From Massilia terrae (GTDB taxonomy: Bacteria > Pseudomonadota > Gammaproteobacteria > Burkholderiales > Burkholderiaceae_D): a stretch of 64,000 nt of DNA. The number at the start of each line of letters is the position of its first letter. Position 1 is the first letter of the stretch. The stretch covers positions 248,001 through 312,000 of the forward strand of contig NZ_JANUGU010000005.1 in the NCBI RefSeq assembly GCF_024753145.1, in the 5' to 3' direction. This document shows, one piece after another, positions 41,568-50,685 of this stretch. Below the pieces are notes generated by a model. That model made no database searches. It was not told the DNA's origin and worked only from the letters and a program-made list of their open reading frames with translations. The translations under genes were made by a program, and so were the position numbers.

Positions 41568-43439
41568 TCAGGCGTTGTTGACGACCAAGCGAGGCTCCGC
41601 CACGCCCGCACGCTCACGAATCGAAGCAGCGATGCCCTTCGCATCCAGCCCGACGGACGCCAGCAGCAAGCCCGGATCGCCATGGTCGATGAACTTGTCC
41701 GGCAGGCCCAGGTGCAGGATCGGCTTGGTGATGCCTGCTTCCGCCAGCGCTTCCGCCACCGCCGAACCGGCGCCGCCCATGATGCAGCCCTCTTCCACCG
41801 TCACCAGGTAGTCGTGGTCGCGCGCCAGGCGCGTGACCAGTTCCACGTCGAGCGGCTTCACGAAGCGCATATTTGCCACCGTGGCGCCCAGCTGCTCGCC
41901 CGCGCCAAGGCTCGGCGCGACCATCGAGCCGAACGCCAGGATCGCAATGCCCTTGCCCTCGCGGCGCACTTCGCCCTTGCCGATCTCGATCGACTTCAGC
42001 TCCTGCTCCGTCTTGGCGCCGACGCCCGCGCCGCGCGGATAACGCACCGCCGCCGGTCCCGGGAAGTGGTAGGCAGTGGTCAGCATCTGGCGGCACTCGT
42101 TCTCGTCCGACGGCGCCATCACCACCATATTCGGGATGCAGCGCAGGTAGGCCATATCGTAGTTGCCTGCGTGCGTCGCGCCATCGGCGCCGACGATGCC
42201 GGCGCGGTCCAGCGCGAAAGTCACGTCCAGGTTCTGCAGCGCCACGTCATGGATCAGCTGGTCATAGGCGCGCTGCAGGAAGGTCGAGTAGATCGCCACC
42301 ACCGGCTTCATGCCCTCCGTCGCGAGGCCGGCGGCGAAGGTCACCGAATGCTGCTCGGCGATGCCGACGTCGAAGTAACGCTCCGGGAACTGCTGGTGGA
42401 ACTTGACCATGCCCGAGCCTTCGCGCATCGCCGGCGTGATCCCGACCAGCTTCTTGTCGACTACCGCCATGTCGCACAGCCAGTTGCCGAACACCTCGGT
42501 GTAGGTCAGCTTGGACGGCGCCGCGGCCGGCTTGATGCCTTCGGTCGGATTGAACTTGCCGGTGCCGTGGTACAGGATCGGCTCGGCCTCGGCCAGCTTG
42601 TAGCCCTGGCCCTTCTTGGTGACCACGTGCAGGAACTGCGGGCCCTTGAGGTTCTTGATGTTCTCCAGCGTCGGGATCAGCGAGTCGAGGTCGTGGCCAT
42701 CGATCGGGCCGATGTAGTTGAAGCCGAATTCCTCGAACATCGTGGCCGGGACCACCATGCCTTTCGCGTGTTCTTCCAGGCGCTTGGCCAGCTCGCGCAT
42801 CGGCGCCGGCAGCACGGTCTTGCCGACGTTCTTGGCGGCGGCGTAGAACTTGCCCGACATGAGGCGCGCCAGGTAGCGGTTGAGCGCACCGACCGGCGGC
42901 GAGATCGACATGTCGTTGTCGTTCAGGACGACCAGCAGGTCGCAGTCGTCTTCCACGCCGGCGTTGTTCAGCGCCTCGAAGGCCATGCCGGCGGACATGG
43001 AGCCGTCACCGATGACGGCGATCGCGTGGCGCTTCTCGCCTTTCAGCTTGGCCGCAGCGGCCATGCCCAGCGCCGCCGAGATCGAGGTCGACGAATGCGC
43101 GGTGCCGAAGGTGTCGTACACGCTTTCGTCGCGCTTGGGGAAGCCGGACAGGCCGTCCAGCTGGCGCAGCGTGGGCATGCGCTCGCGCCGGCCGGTGAGG
43201 ATCTTGTGCGAATAGGTCTGGTGGCCGACGTCCCACACGATGCGGTCGTACGGCGTGTTGAACACGTAGTGCAGCGCGATGGTCAGTTCGACGGTGCCGA
43301 GGTTGGACGACAGGTGGCCGCCGGTCTTGGACACGGAATCGAGCAGGAAGCTGCGCAACTCATGCGCGAGCGGCGTCAACTGCGCGCGCGGGAGCTTGCG
43401 CAGGTCGGCGGGATCGTTGATGGTTTCTAGCAGTTTCAT
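41568..43439 (-). CDS. dxs: 1-deoxy-D-xylulose-5-phosphate synthase
   Basis: First enzyme of the MEP isoprenoid pathway; joins pyruvate and glyceraldehyde 3-phosphate using thiamine diphosphate. The 623-residue transketolase-like protein shows [17 protein letters not shown], the ThDP motif [20 protein letters not shown] with [10 protein letters not shown], the catalytic glutamate region [19 protein letters not shown], and the C-terminal [21 protein letters not shown] at 43439 directly abuts the stop of ispA. Third gene of xseB-ispA-dxs. Confidence 0.98.
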   Translation of the reverse strand: MKLLETINDPADLRKLPRAQLTPLAHELRSFLLDSVSKTGGHLSSNLGTVELTIALHYVFNTPYDRIVWDVGHQTYSHKILTGRRERMPTLRQLDGLSGFPKRDESVYDTFGTAHSSTSISAALGMAAAAKLKGEKRHAIAVIGDGSMSAGMAFEALNNAGVEDDCDLLVVLNDNDMSISPPVGALNRYLARLMSGKFYAAAKNVGKTVLPAPMRELAKRLEEHAKGMVVPATMFEEFGFNYIGPIDGHDLDSLIPTLENIKNLKGPQFLHVVTKKGQGYKLAEAEPILYHGTGKFNPTEGIKPAAAPSKLTYTEVFGNWLCDMAVVDKKLVGITPAMREGSGMVKFHQQFPERYFDVGIAEQHSVTFAAGLATEGMKPVVAIYSTFLQRAYDQLIHDVALQNLDVTFALDRAGIVGADGATHAGNYDMAYLRCIPNMVVMAPSDENECRQMLTTAYHFPGPAAVRYPRGAGVGAKTEQELKSIEIGKGEVRREGKGIAILAFGSMVAPSLGAGEQLGATVANMRFVKPLDVELVTRLARDHDYLVTVEEGCIMGGAGSAVAEALAEAGITKPILHLGLPDKFIDHGDPGLLLASVGLDAKGIAASIRERAGVAEPRLVVNNA

Positions 43440-44330
43440 TTATGCCTTCCGCTGCACGATGAGGTCAGCCAGTTCGCGCAGCCGCAATGCTTGTTCGCCA
43501 AACGGCGCCAGCGCCTCATGCGCGTCGCGCCGCAGTTGTTCGGCCAGCGCCCGCGAGGGTTCCAGGCCAAGGATCGACACATAGGTCGGCTTGTTGTCGG
43601 CCGCGTCCTTGCCGGCGGTCTTGCCGAGCGTGGCCGAATCGGCGGTCGCGTCGAGCACGTCGTCGACCACCTGGAACGCCAGGCCGATCGCCTTCGAATA
43701 CGCGGCCAGCGCGTCCAGCTCGTGCGGCGCCAGGTCGCGGCCGGCCAGTGCGCCGAGGATCACGGAGGCGCGCAGCAGCGCGCCGGTCTTCAGCTGGTGC
43801 ATGCGCTCCAGCTGCTCCAGCGTCAGCGCCAGGCCGACGCTGTCCAGATCGATCGCCTGGCCGCCGCACATGCCGCTTGATCCCGCCGCCTCGGCCAGCA
43901 GGCGCAGCATCGCCACCAGCCGCCCGGCCGGCAGCGTGTCGCTTTCGGCCAGCACCTGGAAGGCCTGCGACTGCAGCGCATCGCCCACCAGCAGCGCGGT
44001 CGCTTCGTCATATGCGACGTGCACGGTCGGCTTGCCGCGCCGGAGCTCGTCGTCGTCCATGCACGGCATGTCGTCGTGGACCAGCGAATAAGCGTGGATC
44101 ATCTCGACCGCGCAGGCCGCGCGCGCCAGCGCCTTGGGATCGGCGCCCGACAGCGCGCCGCTCGCGTACACCAGCAGCGGACGCACGCGCTTGCCGCCGC
44201 CCAGCGTGGTGTAGCGCATCGCCGCGTGCAGCTTGGCGGGCACCGCATCCACCGCGGGCAGGTAGCGGTCGAGCGCCTGCTCGACTTCATCCTGCACGTC
44301 CTTCATCCAAACGCCGAAAGCTGCCGTCAT
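43440..44330 (-). CDS. ispA: Farnesyl diphosphate synthase
   Basis: Trans-prenyltransferase of 296 residues that makes farnesyl diphosphate for quinones, heme O and cell-wall lipid carriers. The first aspartate-rich motif is LVHDDMPCMDDD and the second FQVVDDVLD, with GGGKRVRPLLVYASG and LKTGALLRASV between or around them. It overlaps xseB by four bases and abuts dxs, so supply of precursors and their condensation are in one operon. Confidence 0.96.
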   Translation of the reverse strand: MTAAFGVWMKDVQDEVEQALDRYLPAVDAVPAKLHAAMRYTTLGGGKRVRPLLVYASGALSGADPKALARAACAVEMIHAYSLVHDDMPCMDDDELRRGKPTVHVAYDEATALLVGDALQSQAFQVLAESDTLPAGRLVAMLRLLAEAAGSSGMCGGQAIDLDSVGLALTLEQLERMHQLKTGALLRASVILGALAGRDLAPHELDALAAYSKAIGLAFQVVDDVLDATADSATLGKTAGKDAADNKPTYVSILGLEPSRALAEQLRRDAHEALAPFGEQALRLRELADLIVQRKA

Positions 44331-44581
44331 TGCGCGCCCTCGCCGGCGGTATCCGCGGCAAACGGCTTGAGCATGTCGCCCTCGAGCACCTTGACCTGCG
44401 ATTCGACCTTGTCCAGCTGCGCGGCGCAGTACTTGACCAGCTCCGAGCCGCGCGCGTAGGCCGCGACCGAGGCTTCCAGCGGCAGCTGGCCGGATTCCAT
44501 TTGCGTGACCAGCTGGGCCAGTTCGGCCATCGCCTGCTCGAACGATTCGGGCGGCGGTGACGAGGAGGTAGTGTTCGACAT
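44327..44581 (-). CDS. xseB: Exodeoxyribonuclease VII small subunit
   Basis: An 84-residue small subunit that binds the XseA coiled coil. The family core is visible as SFEQAMAELAQLVTQMESGQLPLEASVAAYARGSELVKYC, followed by AAQLDKVESQVKVL. ATG at 44581 is used; longer frames add nothing. The catalytic large subunit is not in the window. The xseB-ispA-dxs order is widespread in proteobacteria. Confidence 0.93.
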   Translation of the reverse strand: MSNTTSSSPPPESFEQAMAELAQLVTQMESGQLPLEASVAAYARGSELVKYCAAQLDKVESQVKVLEGDMLKPFAADTAGEGAQ

Positions 44582-44808
44582 AGTTAATCTTTTTCTAACG
44601 ACCGCGCCGCCAGCCCGCAACACGTGCGCCGCCGCTAAGTCCAATCGCGTATTTTAGAACAATCCAACCGCCCGGGTGGCGATAAGCGTGTCGCGTCACC
44701 CTCTTGCCAATCAATCCACATTGTAAGGTATCGACCCCGGACCTCATGAAAACCATGCAGTTCAGGCAATATCTTTCCACCTCGACACCACAATGTCGCG
44801 ATGGGCCA

Positions 44809-44837
44809 TTACGGTAGACCTCGTTAGACGGTATAAT
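44809..44837 (+). promoter_or_regulatory. Likely promoter of the Rieske oxygenase gene
   Basis: A perfect -10 TATAAT (44832-44837) is preceded after 17 bases by a weak -35 TTACGG (44809-44814); the oxygenase ATG is about 95 bases away. The divergent gap 44582-44931 (350 bases) is more AT-rich than its surroundings and holds the promoters for xseB and for this gene. I see no RNA gene or other coding sequence in it. Confidence 0.5.
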
Positions 44838-44931
44838 CTCCGGTTCTGTTCCGAAATACCGTATTACGTCGCCGAATACTGGTCTTTGGATTTTCTCTTC
44901 TTTGGCTCGCTCTTATTTAAGGGGGGTTGGG

Positions 44932-46032
44932 ATGTCCGATCTGGCTACCCAGGCGAAGTTGTCGCGCTCGTGCGCGCAGCTTCCGGTAAGTGTTTATTTT
45001 GATGAAGCGCTTCTGCAGCGCGAAATGCAGGAACTGTTCCACAAGGGGCCGCGCTACGTCGGGCACGAACTGATGGTTCCGGAAGTCGGCGACTTCCACA
45101 CGCTGGCGGCGGAAAAAGAAGGCCGCATGCTGGTCCGTAACCAGAATGGCATCGAACTGCTGTCGAACGTGTGCCGCCACCGGCAGGCGCTGATGTTCAA
45201 TGGCCGTGGCAATACCGGCAACATCGTGTGCCCGCTGCACCGCTGGACCTATGACCTGAAGGGCGAGCTGATCGGCGCGCCGCACTTCGACGATACGCCC
45301 TGCCTGAACCTGTCGCGCACCCCGCTGCAGAACTGGAACGGGCTGCTGTTCGAACAGAACGGCTACAACGTGATGGAAAAGCTGGGCAAGCTGCCGGTCA
45401 CCCGGGACCTCGACTTCTCGGGCTACATGCTCGACCACGTCGAGGTGCACGATTGCGACTACAACTGGAAGACCTTCATCGAAGTCTACCTGGAGGACTA
45501 CCACGTCGAGCCCTTCCACCCGGGCCTGGGCAACTTCGTCACCTGCGAAGACCTGAGCTGGGACTTCGGCAAGGACTACAGCGTGCAGACCGTAGGCGTG
45601 AACCAGGGCCTGAAGCGCTTCGGCTCGGCCAAGTACCGCAAGTGGCAGGAAGAAGTCCTCAAGTTCAGCAACGGCGTGCCGCCCAAGTTCGGCGCGATCT
45701 GGCTGACGCTGTACCCGAACATCATGGTCGAGTGGTATCCGAACGTGCTGGTGGTCTCGACCCTGTGGCCGGACGGCCCGCAGAAGACGCGCAACGTGGT
45801 CGAGTTCTACTACCCGGAAGAGATCGTGCTGTTCGAGCGCGACTTCGTCGATGCCGAGCGCGCCGCCTACATGGAGACCTGCATCGAGGACGACGAGATC
45901 GGCCTGCGGATGGACGCCGGCCGCCGCATCCTGATGGAGCGCGGCGTGAACGAAGTCGGCCCCTACCAGTCGCCGATGGAAGACGGCATGCAGCACTTCC
46001 ACGAGTGGTACCGCAGCAAAATCAACCTGTAA
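44932..46032 (+). CDS. Rieske-type aromatic ring-hydroxylating oxygenase, alpha subunit
   Basis: A 366-residue oxygenase with a Rieske 2Fe-2S domain and a mononuclear iron domain. The Rieske ligands are Cys81-x-His83 and Cys100-x2-His103 (CRH ... CPLH). The iron site shows NWKTFIEVYLEDYHVEPFHP with His191 and His196. Such enzymes dihydroxylate or demethylate aromatic or quaternary ammonium compounds using a separate reductase. No beta subunit, ferredoxin or reductase gene is adjacent, so it is an orphan and its substrate is unknown. The ATG follows AAGGGGGG at good distance. It has its own promoter and terminator. Confidence 0.88.
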   Translation: MSDLATQAKLSRSCAQLPVSVYFDEALLQREMQELFHKGPRYVGHELMVPEVGDFHTLAAEKEGRMLVRNQNGIELLSNVCRHRQALMFNGRGNTGNIVCPLHRWTYDLKGELIGAPHFDDTPCLNLSRTPLQNWNGLLFEQNGYNVMEKLGKLPVTRDLDFSGYMLDHVEVHDCDYNWKTFIEVYLEDYHVEPFHPGLGNFVTCEDLSWDFGKDYSVQTVGVNQGLKRFGSAKYRKWQEEVLKFSNGVPPKFGAIWLTLYPNIMVEWYPNVLVVSTLWPDGPQKTRNVVEFYYPEEIVLFERDFVDAERAAYMETCIEDDEIGLRMDAGRRILMERGVNEVGPYQSPMEDGMQHFHEWYRSKINL

Positions 46033-46046
46033 TTCCTGCACCAGGC

Positions 46047-46081
46047 AAAACCGCGGCACACACAGGCCGCGGTTTTTTTTT
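46047..46081 (+). terminator. Rho-independent terminator after the Rieske oxygenase
   Basis: AAAACCGCGGC pairs with GCCGCGGTTTT around ACACACAG and is followed by a run of nine or more T. It lies 15 bases beyond the stop and just before the EamA gene. Confidence 0.9.
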
Positions 46082-46095
46082 CGAAGACCGTAACA

Positions 46096-47010
46096 ATGCC
46101 CTCCCTCTGGATGCTCTTCGCCAGCTTTGCCTTCGCCGCCATGGGTGCGGCGGTCAAGCTGGCGTCCGATACCTTTTCCACTTCCGAACTGGTGATGTAC
46201 CGCGGCCTGATCGGCTCCATCATCCTGTTCGCCACGCTGCGCGCGCATGGCGGCACGCTGCGCACGCCCTTCCCCAAGGAGCACTTGTGGCGCAGCGGCG
46301 TCGGCGTGACCTCGCTGTGGCTGTGGTTCTTCGCGATCGGCGCGCTGCCGCTGGCCACCGCCACCACGCTGAACTACACCGCGCCGATCTGGATGGCGGC
46401 ATGGACCCTCGGACTGGCCTGGTACCACGGCGACAAGCATGCCGAATGGCCGCTGATCGCCGCCGTGCTGATGAGTTTTGTCGGCGTCACGCTGGTGCTG
46501 CGTCCCGCGGTCGAGATGCAGCAGTGGGCCGGCGGCCTGGCCGGCATCGCCTCGTCGGTGATCTCGGCGGCGGCCTACCTGCAGGTGCGCCGCCTGGGCC
46601 GGATGGGCGAGCCGGAGTACCGCGTGGTGTTCTACTTCTCCCTGACCACCGCCATCACCGGCTTCCTCGGCGCCCTCGCCACGCCCGATGCGGCGGGCGT
46701 GCACTTCCATGCATTCTCGACGCGCAATGCGCTGCTGATCCTGTTCATGGGCTTTGCGGGGCTGGTCGCGCAGGTCGCGATGACGCGCGCCTACCGCACC
46801 GGCAGCGTGCTGGTGGTGGCCAACCTGCAGTACACCGGCATCGTGTTCTCCAGCCTGTGGAGCATCCTGCTGTGGGGCGACCACTTCGACTGGCACGTGT
46901 GGCTCGGCATGGCGATCATCCTCGCCTCCGGCGTCGCCGCGACGTTCTACAATACCCCGGCAGCGGCCAGCGCCGCCATCAAGACCGATCCGATCGCAAG
47001 CGAAACCTGA
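46096..47010 (+). CDS. EamA family drug/metabolite transporter
   Basis: A 304-residue inner-membrane protein of the DMT superfamily with ten helices formed from two EamA repeats. The first repeat begins MLFASFAFAAMGAAVKLASD with MYRGLIGSIILF, and the second contains YRVVFYFSLTTAITGFLGAL and LVAQVAMTRAYRTGSVLVVANLQYTGIVFSSLWSILLWGD. Relatives export amino acids and other metabolites. It is probably transcribed with the sulfurtransferase gene nine bases downstream. Confidence 0.9.
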   Translation: MPSLWMLFASFAFAAMGAAVKLASDTFSTSELVMYRGLIGSIILFATLRAHGGTLRTPFPKEHLWRSGVGVTSLWLWFFAIGALPLATATTLNYTAPIWMAAWTLGLAWYHGDKHAEWPLIAAVLMSFVGVTLVLRPAVEMQQWAGGLAGIASSVISAAAYLQVRRLGRMGEPEYRVVFYFSLTTAITGFLGALATPDAAGVHFHAFSTRNALLILFMGFAGLVAQVAMTRAYRTGSVLVVANLQYTGIVFSSLWSILLWGDHFDWHVWLGMAIILASGVAATFYNTPAAASAAIKTDPIASET

Positions 47011-47019
47011 AAGGCAACC

Positions 47020-47877
47020 ATGTACACGACACTGATCGCCGCGGCCGACCTGGCCCGCCATATCGATGATGCAGGCTGGGTGGTGGTGGACTGCCGCCAC
47101 GACCTCGCCAACCTGTCCGCGGGCCGCGAGGGCTATGCGGTGGCGCACCTGCCGCACGCGGTGTTCGCCGACATGGAGACCGAGCTGTCGGGCGCCAAGC
47201 GCGGACCGGACGGCGTATTCCGCGGCCGCCATCCGCTGCCGGAGCGTGAGGCCCTGATCGAAACGCTGCGCGGCTGGGGCGTGAACGAAGGCACCCAGGT
47301 GGTGGCCTACGACGCCCACGGCGGCATGTTCGCGGCGCGCCTGTGGTGGCTGCTGCGCTGGGTCGGCCACGAGGCGGTGGCGGTGCTGGACGGCGGCATG
47401 GCCGCATGGCAGGCGCAGGGCCTGGCGCTGACCGCGCAGGTGGACAGCAAGCCGCGCGGCGATATCGCGGCGCACGCGTCGCTGGTGTCGACCGTCAGCG
47501 CGGACGAGGTGCTGGCGAACATCGGCGGCGGCGCGCGTGTCGTCGTCGATGCGCGTGCGCCGGACCGCTACCGCGGCGAGAACGAGACCATCGACCCGGT
47601 CGGCGGCCATATTCCGGGCGCGAAGAACCGCTTCTTCAAGGACAACCTCGGGGCCGATGGCCGCTTCAAGGACGCGCAGGCGCTACGCGCGGAATTCGCG
47701 CAGATCGTCGGCGATCCCAAGGCGGCCATCATGCAATGCGGGTCGGGTGTCACGGCATGCCATAATCTGCTGGCACTCGAAGTGGCCGGCCTGGGCGGCG
47801 CGGCGCTTTACCCTGGCTCGTGGAGCGAGTGGTGCGCCGATCCGCAGCGCCCGGTCAGCACGGGCGCGAACCCATAA
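47020..47877 (+). CDS. sseA: 3-mercaptopyruvate sulfurtransferase
   Basis: A 285-residue two-domain rhodanese. The inactive N-terminal domain has WVVVDCRHDLAN and YDAHGGMFAARLWWLLRWVGH; the active C-terminal domain carries the loop MQCGSGVTACHN with the catalytic Cys240. CGSGVTA is typical of mercaptopyruvate rather than thiosulfate sulfurtransferases. Cytosolic. It follows the EamA transporter by nine bases and precedes a GST-family gene. Confidence 0.92.
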   Translation: MYTTLIAAADLARHIDDAGWVVVDCRHDLANLSAGREGYAVAHLPHAVFADMETELSGAKRGPDGVFRGRHPLPEREALIETLRGWGVNEGTQVVAYDAHGGMFAARLWWLLRWVGHEAVAVLDGGMAAWQAQGLALTAQVDSKPRGDIAAHASLVSTVSADEVLANIGGGARVVVDARAPDRYRGENETIDPVGGHIPGAKNRFFKDNLGADGRFKDAQALRAEFAQIVGDPKAAIMQCGSGVTACHNLLALEVAGLGGAALYPGSWSEWCADPQRPVSTGANP

Positions 47878-47898
47878 CCATAAAACGAGGAGTTCGCG

Positions 47899-48627
47899 GT
47901 GATCAAACTCTATGCCTTTGGCCCCGCTTTCGGCCTACCCGACCCCAGCCCCTTCGTCATGAAAGCCGAGCTGCTGCTCAAGCTGGCCGGCCTGCCCTAC
48001 CAGATCGACACCCGAGGCTTCAACCGCGCGCCCAAAGGCAAGCTGCCCTACATCGATGACGACGGCGTGATCGTGGCCGACTCCTTCCTGATCCGGACCC
48101 ACCTCGAACAGCGCCACGGCATCGACTTCGACGGCGGCTACGACGCGCGCAGCCGCGCCACCGCCCGCGCGGTCGAAAAGATGCTGGAGGAGCACCTCTA
48201 CTTCGCGCTGGTGCACGAGCGCTGGATGAAGGACGAGAACTTCAAGCGCGGCCCCGCGAGCTTCTTCAAGGGCGTGCCGGCTCTGGTGCGCCCGCTGGTC
48301 CAGCGCATGGTGCGCGGCCAGGTGCGCAAGACACTGCACGGCCACGGCATCGGCCGCCACAGCGAGGCGGAAATCGCGATGATGGCATGCGCCGACCTGG
48401 ACGCCTTGTCCGCCTTGATCGGCGAGCGCTCCTGCCTGCTGGGCGAACGTCCATGCGGCGCGGATGCGACCGTACTCGCCTTCGTCGCGGGATCCCTGTG
48501 CGAACAGTTCGACTCGCCGGTGCGCGCTCATGCCGAAAAGCTTCCTAACCTGGTGGCCTACCGCGACCGCTGGATGGCGCACTACTACGGCGGCGGGCAG
48601 GAAGCCGCCGCTGCACACGCCGCCTGA
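47899..48627 (+). CDS. Glutathione S-transferase family protein (Faxc/metaxin-like)
   Basis: A 242-residue protein with a thioredoxin-like N-terminal domain (IKLYAFGPAFGLPDPSPFVMKAELLLKLAGLPYQI) and an all-helical GST C-terminal domain (ALSALIGERSCLLGERPCGADATVLAFVA). The PAFGLPDPSPF start is that of the Faxc/Tom37-type branch, whose substrates are unknown. The start is a GTG at 47899 with GAGGAG six bases before it. It is last in the EamA-sseA-GST run; a repeat copy lies downstream. Confidence 0.85.
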   Translation: MIKLYAFGPAFGLPDPSPFVMKAELLLKLAGLPYQIDTRGFNRAPKGKLPYIDDDGVIVADSFLIRTHLEQRHGIDFDGGYDARSRATARAVEKMLEEHLYFALVHERWMKDENFKRGPASFFKGVPALVRPLVQRMVRGQVRKTLHGHGIGRHSEAEIAMMACADLDALSALIGERSCLLGERPCGADATVLAFVAGSLCEQFDSPVRAHAEKLPNLVAYRDRWMAHYYGGGQEAAAAHAA

Positions 48628-48646
48628 GCGTATCACTTGAGATAGA

Positions 48647-48734
48647 ACGTCGTTCCCGCGCAGGCGGGAACCCCATTTTTGCGCGCCTGGCCACTCACGC
48701 GAAACGAGGTCCCCGCCTCCGCGGGGGCGACAAC
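48647..48734. repeat. Palindromic intergenic repeat, copy 6 (degenerate, two hairpins)
   Basis: The left hairpin is ACGTCGTTCCCGC, GCAG, GCGGGAACCCC and the right is GGTCCCCGC, CTCC, GCGGGGGCGAC. The two halves belong to different sequence variants of the family, so pairing between them is imperfect. Located between the convergent GST and ZIP-transporter genes. Confidence 0.65.
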
Positions 48735-48771
48735 AAGAAAGCACGATGCGCCGCTACGACGCAAGATTTGA

Positions 48772-49545
48772 TCAGTGCCCGTGCGTGAGCAGCAGGACGA
48801 TCCCGACGCCGGCCGCGATCAGCAGCACCTGCGGCACCGATTCGCGCACGGTGGCGCGGCGCTGCATCTGCGGCATCAGGTCGCTCACCGCGATATAGAT
48901 GAAGCCCGACGACGCGAACACCAGCACGTAGGGGATCAAGCCGCTGGCGCGGTCGAGGGTGAAGTAGCCGAGCAGGCCGCCGGCCACCGCCAGCAAACTG
49001 CACAGCAGGTTGAAGATATAGGCGCGCACCCGCGAGAAGCCGGCGTTGAGCATCACGATGAAGTCGCCAATCTCCTGCGGGATCTCGTGCGCGACGATGG
49101 CCAGGCCGGTGACGATGCCAAGTTCCGGATTGGCGAGGAAGGCCGCGGCAATCAGGATGCCGTCGGTGAAGTTGTGCATGCCGTCGCCGACCAGGATCAT
49201 CCACCCCGCCTTGCCGGCTTCGCGCTTGTCATGGCCGTGCGCGTGGTGATGGCCGTCGCCTTCGTGGTGGTGCGAGTGGCGCAGCAGCGCCGCTTTTTCG
49301 AGCAGGAAGAAGGCCAGCAGGCCGGCCAGCAGCGTCGCGAACAGCGTGCGCGGATCGGCTTTCGACTCGAACGCTTCCGGCAGCGCATGCAGCAGCGACG
49401 TCGAGAGCATGATCCCGACCGACAGGCTGACCATGCGCTCGACTACCTTGGACAACAGGGCGAACGAAAAAACGGCTGCGGCGGAAATGCTGACGACACC
49501 GGCGAAGATGGTCGCCAGCAGGATGGAAATAAGCGTGGGGTCGAT
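48772..49545 (-). CDS. ZIP family metal transporter (start codon uncertain)
   Basis: A polytopic metal permease of the ZIP family (zinc, iron or manganese uptake). Family signs are a histidine-rich cytosolic loop (RHSHHHEGDGHHHAHGHD), then VGDGMHNFTDGILIAAAF and IVAHEIPQEIGDFIVML with the metal-site histidines and glutamates. A canonical start (TTG at 49455) begins inside the first helix. Codons above it encode a plausible helix (ILLATIFAGVVSISAAAVF) back to an in-frame stop at 49549, with no ATG, GTG or TTG; ATC at 49545 has AGG upstream and would give 257 residues. I give that longer extent. Confidence 0.82.
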   Translation of the reverse strand: MDPTLISILLATIFAGVVSISAAAVFSFALLSKVVERMVSLSVGIMLSTSLLHALPEAFESKADPRTLFATLLAGLLAFFLLEKAALLRHSHHHEGDGHHHAHGHDKREAGKAGWMILVGDGMHNFTDGILIAAAFLANPELGIVTGLAIVAHEIPQEIGDFIVMLNAGFSRVRAYIFNLLCSLLAVAGGLLGYFTLDRASGLIPYVLVFASSGFIYIAVSDLMPQMQRRATVRESVPQVLLIAAGVGIVLLLTHGH

Positions 49546-49624
49546 TTGTTAGCCTCTTGTTCTTGACGGCGGCTGCAAGCACGCCGAGCAGCATTGTACC
49601 GCCCCGCGTGCCTGCGCGTGCGGC

Positions 49625-50509
49625 TCAGCCCACCCCGTGCGAGCGGAACCACTCCAGCGCGCGCTTCCAGCCGTCCTTGGCGTCGGCCTCCACATAGCTC
49701 GGGCGATAATCCGCATTGAAGGCGTGGCCGGCGTCCGGATAGACCACGAAGGTCGATCCGCTGCGGCCCTTGGCCAGCTCCGCCTTCATGCGCTCGATCG
49801 ACGATTGCGGGATGCCGTTGTCCTTGGCGCCATATAGACCGAGCACCGGCACCGTCAGCGTGGCCGCGAAGTCGATCGGCTGCTTCGGATTGTTCGGCGA
49901 TGCATCGCCGACCAGCCGCCCGTACCATGCGACGCCCGCCCTCACCTTGGGATTGTGGGCGCAATACAGCCAGGTGATGCGCCCGCCCCAGCAAAAGCCC
50001 GTGATGCCGATCTTGTCGACATTGCCGCCATGCTGGCGCGCCCAGTCGACGCAGGCGTCGAGGTCGCCCATCACCTCGGCGTCGGGGGTCTTGGAGATGA
50101 TGTCGCGCATCAGGTCCGCGATGTTGGCGACCTTCTGCGGATCGCCCTGGCGCACGAACAGGTCCGGCGCCAGCGCCATATAGCCCTGCTTGGCGAAGCG
50201 GCGCGCGACGTCGGCGATGTGCTCATGCACGCCAAAGATTTCGGATACGACGAGGATGACCGGCGGATTGGCCTTGTCGGCGGGCTGGGCGCGGTACACC
50301 GGCACCTCGGTGCCGCCGACCTTGATGCTGATCGTGCCGGCGGTAAGTCCAGCGGTATCGGTCTTGATGACCGACTGCGCCGCGACCGGCAAGGTGGCCG
50401 CGGCAAAGCCGCTGCCCAGTGCCACCTTCAGGAAGTCACGGCGGTCGACGCCGTCCGTGAAAGCGCTGCTGGCGACCAGGGAGTCGCCGTCCTGAACCAG
50501 GTCCTTCAT
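49625..50509 (-). CDS. Tat-exported dienelactone hydrolase family protein
   Basis: A 294-residue alpha/beta hydrolase of the dienelactone hydrolase family. The N-terminus carries a twin-arginine motif DRRDFLKVA followed by a hydrophobic stretch ending VAAQ, so it should be exported folded. The nucleophile cysteine is in GITGFCWGGRITW, and the acid and histidine are in the segments PVLGLYGAKDNGIP and YPDAGHAFNADYRP. The natural substrate is not known; export sets it apart from the cytosolic enzymes of chlorocatechol breakdown. ATG at 50509 is well placed. It is downstream of the DUF4382 gene, with repeat copy 7 between. Confidence 0.9.
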   Translation of the reverse strand: MKDLVQDGDSLVASSAFTDGVDRRDFLKVALGSGFAAATLPVAAQSVIKTDTAGLTAGTISIKVGGTEVPVYRAQPADKANPPVILVVSEIFGVHEHIADVARRFAKQGYMALAPDLFVRQGDPQKVANIADLMRDIISKTPDAEVMGDLDACVDWARQHGGNVDKIGITGFCWGGRITWLYCAHNPKVRAGVAWYGRLVGDASPNNPKQPIDFAATLTVPVLGLYGAKDNGIPQSSIERMKAELAKGRSGSTFVVYPDAGHAFNADYRPSYVEADAKDGWKRALEWFRSHGVG

Positions 50510-50584
50510 CTGCGATACCTCCGACGTTGTTGGACAGGGTTGCTATCTTAACAGCGCTTCAGCGATATCGCGCACTCTCAAAAA

Positions 50585-50665
50585 CGTCGTCCCGGCGGAG
50601 GCCGGGACCCATGCTGACTCTCCGAATTCGGAAGCGGTGGGTCCCGGCCTGCGCCGGGACGACGG
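50585..50665. repeat. Palindromic intergenic repeat, copy 7 (two hairpins)
   Basis: Left arm CGTCGTCCCGGC ... GGGACCCATG and right arm GGGTCCCGGC ... GGGACGACGG, only about 25 bases apart. It lies between the DUF4382 gene and the dienelactone hydrolase gene, both on the minus strand, and is one of two copies not between convergent genes. Confidence 0.85.
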
Positions 50666-50685
50666 TGTTATTACAGTAGTCGTGC

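Noticed and set aside
44917-47610. An 897-codon minus-strand frame across the oxygenase, transporter and sulfurtransferase genes
   Set aside because: It spans three well-supported genes and their intergenic terminator, so it cannot be real.
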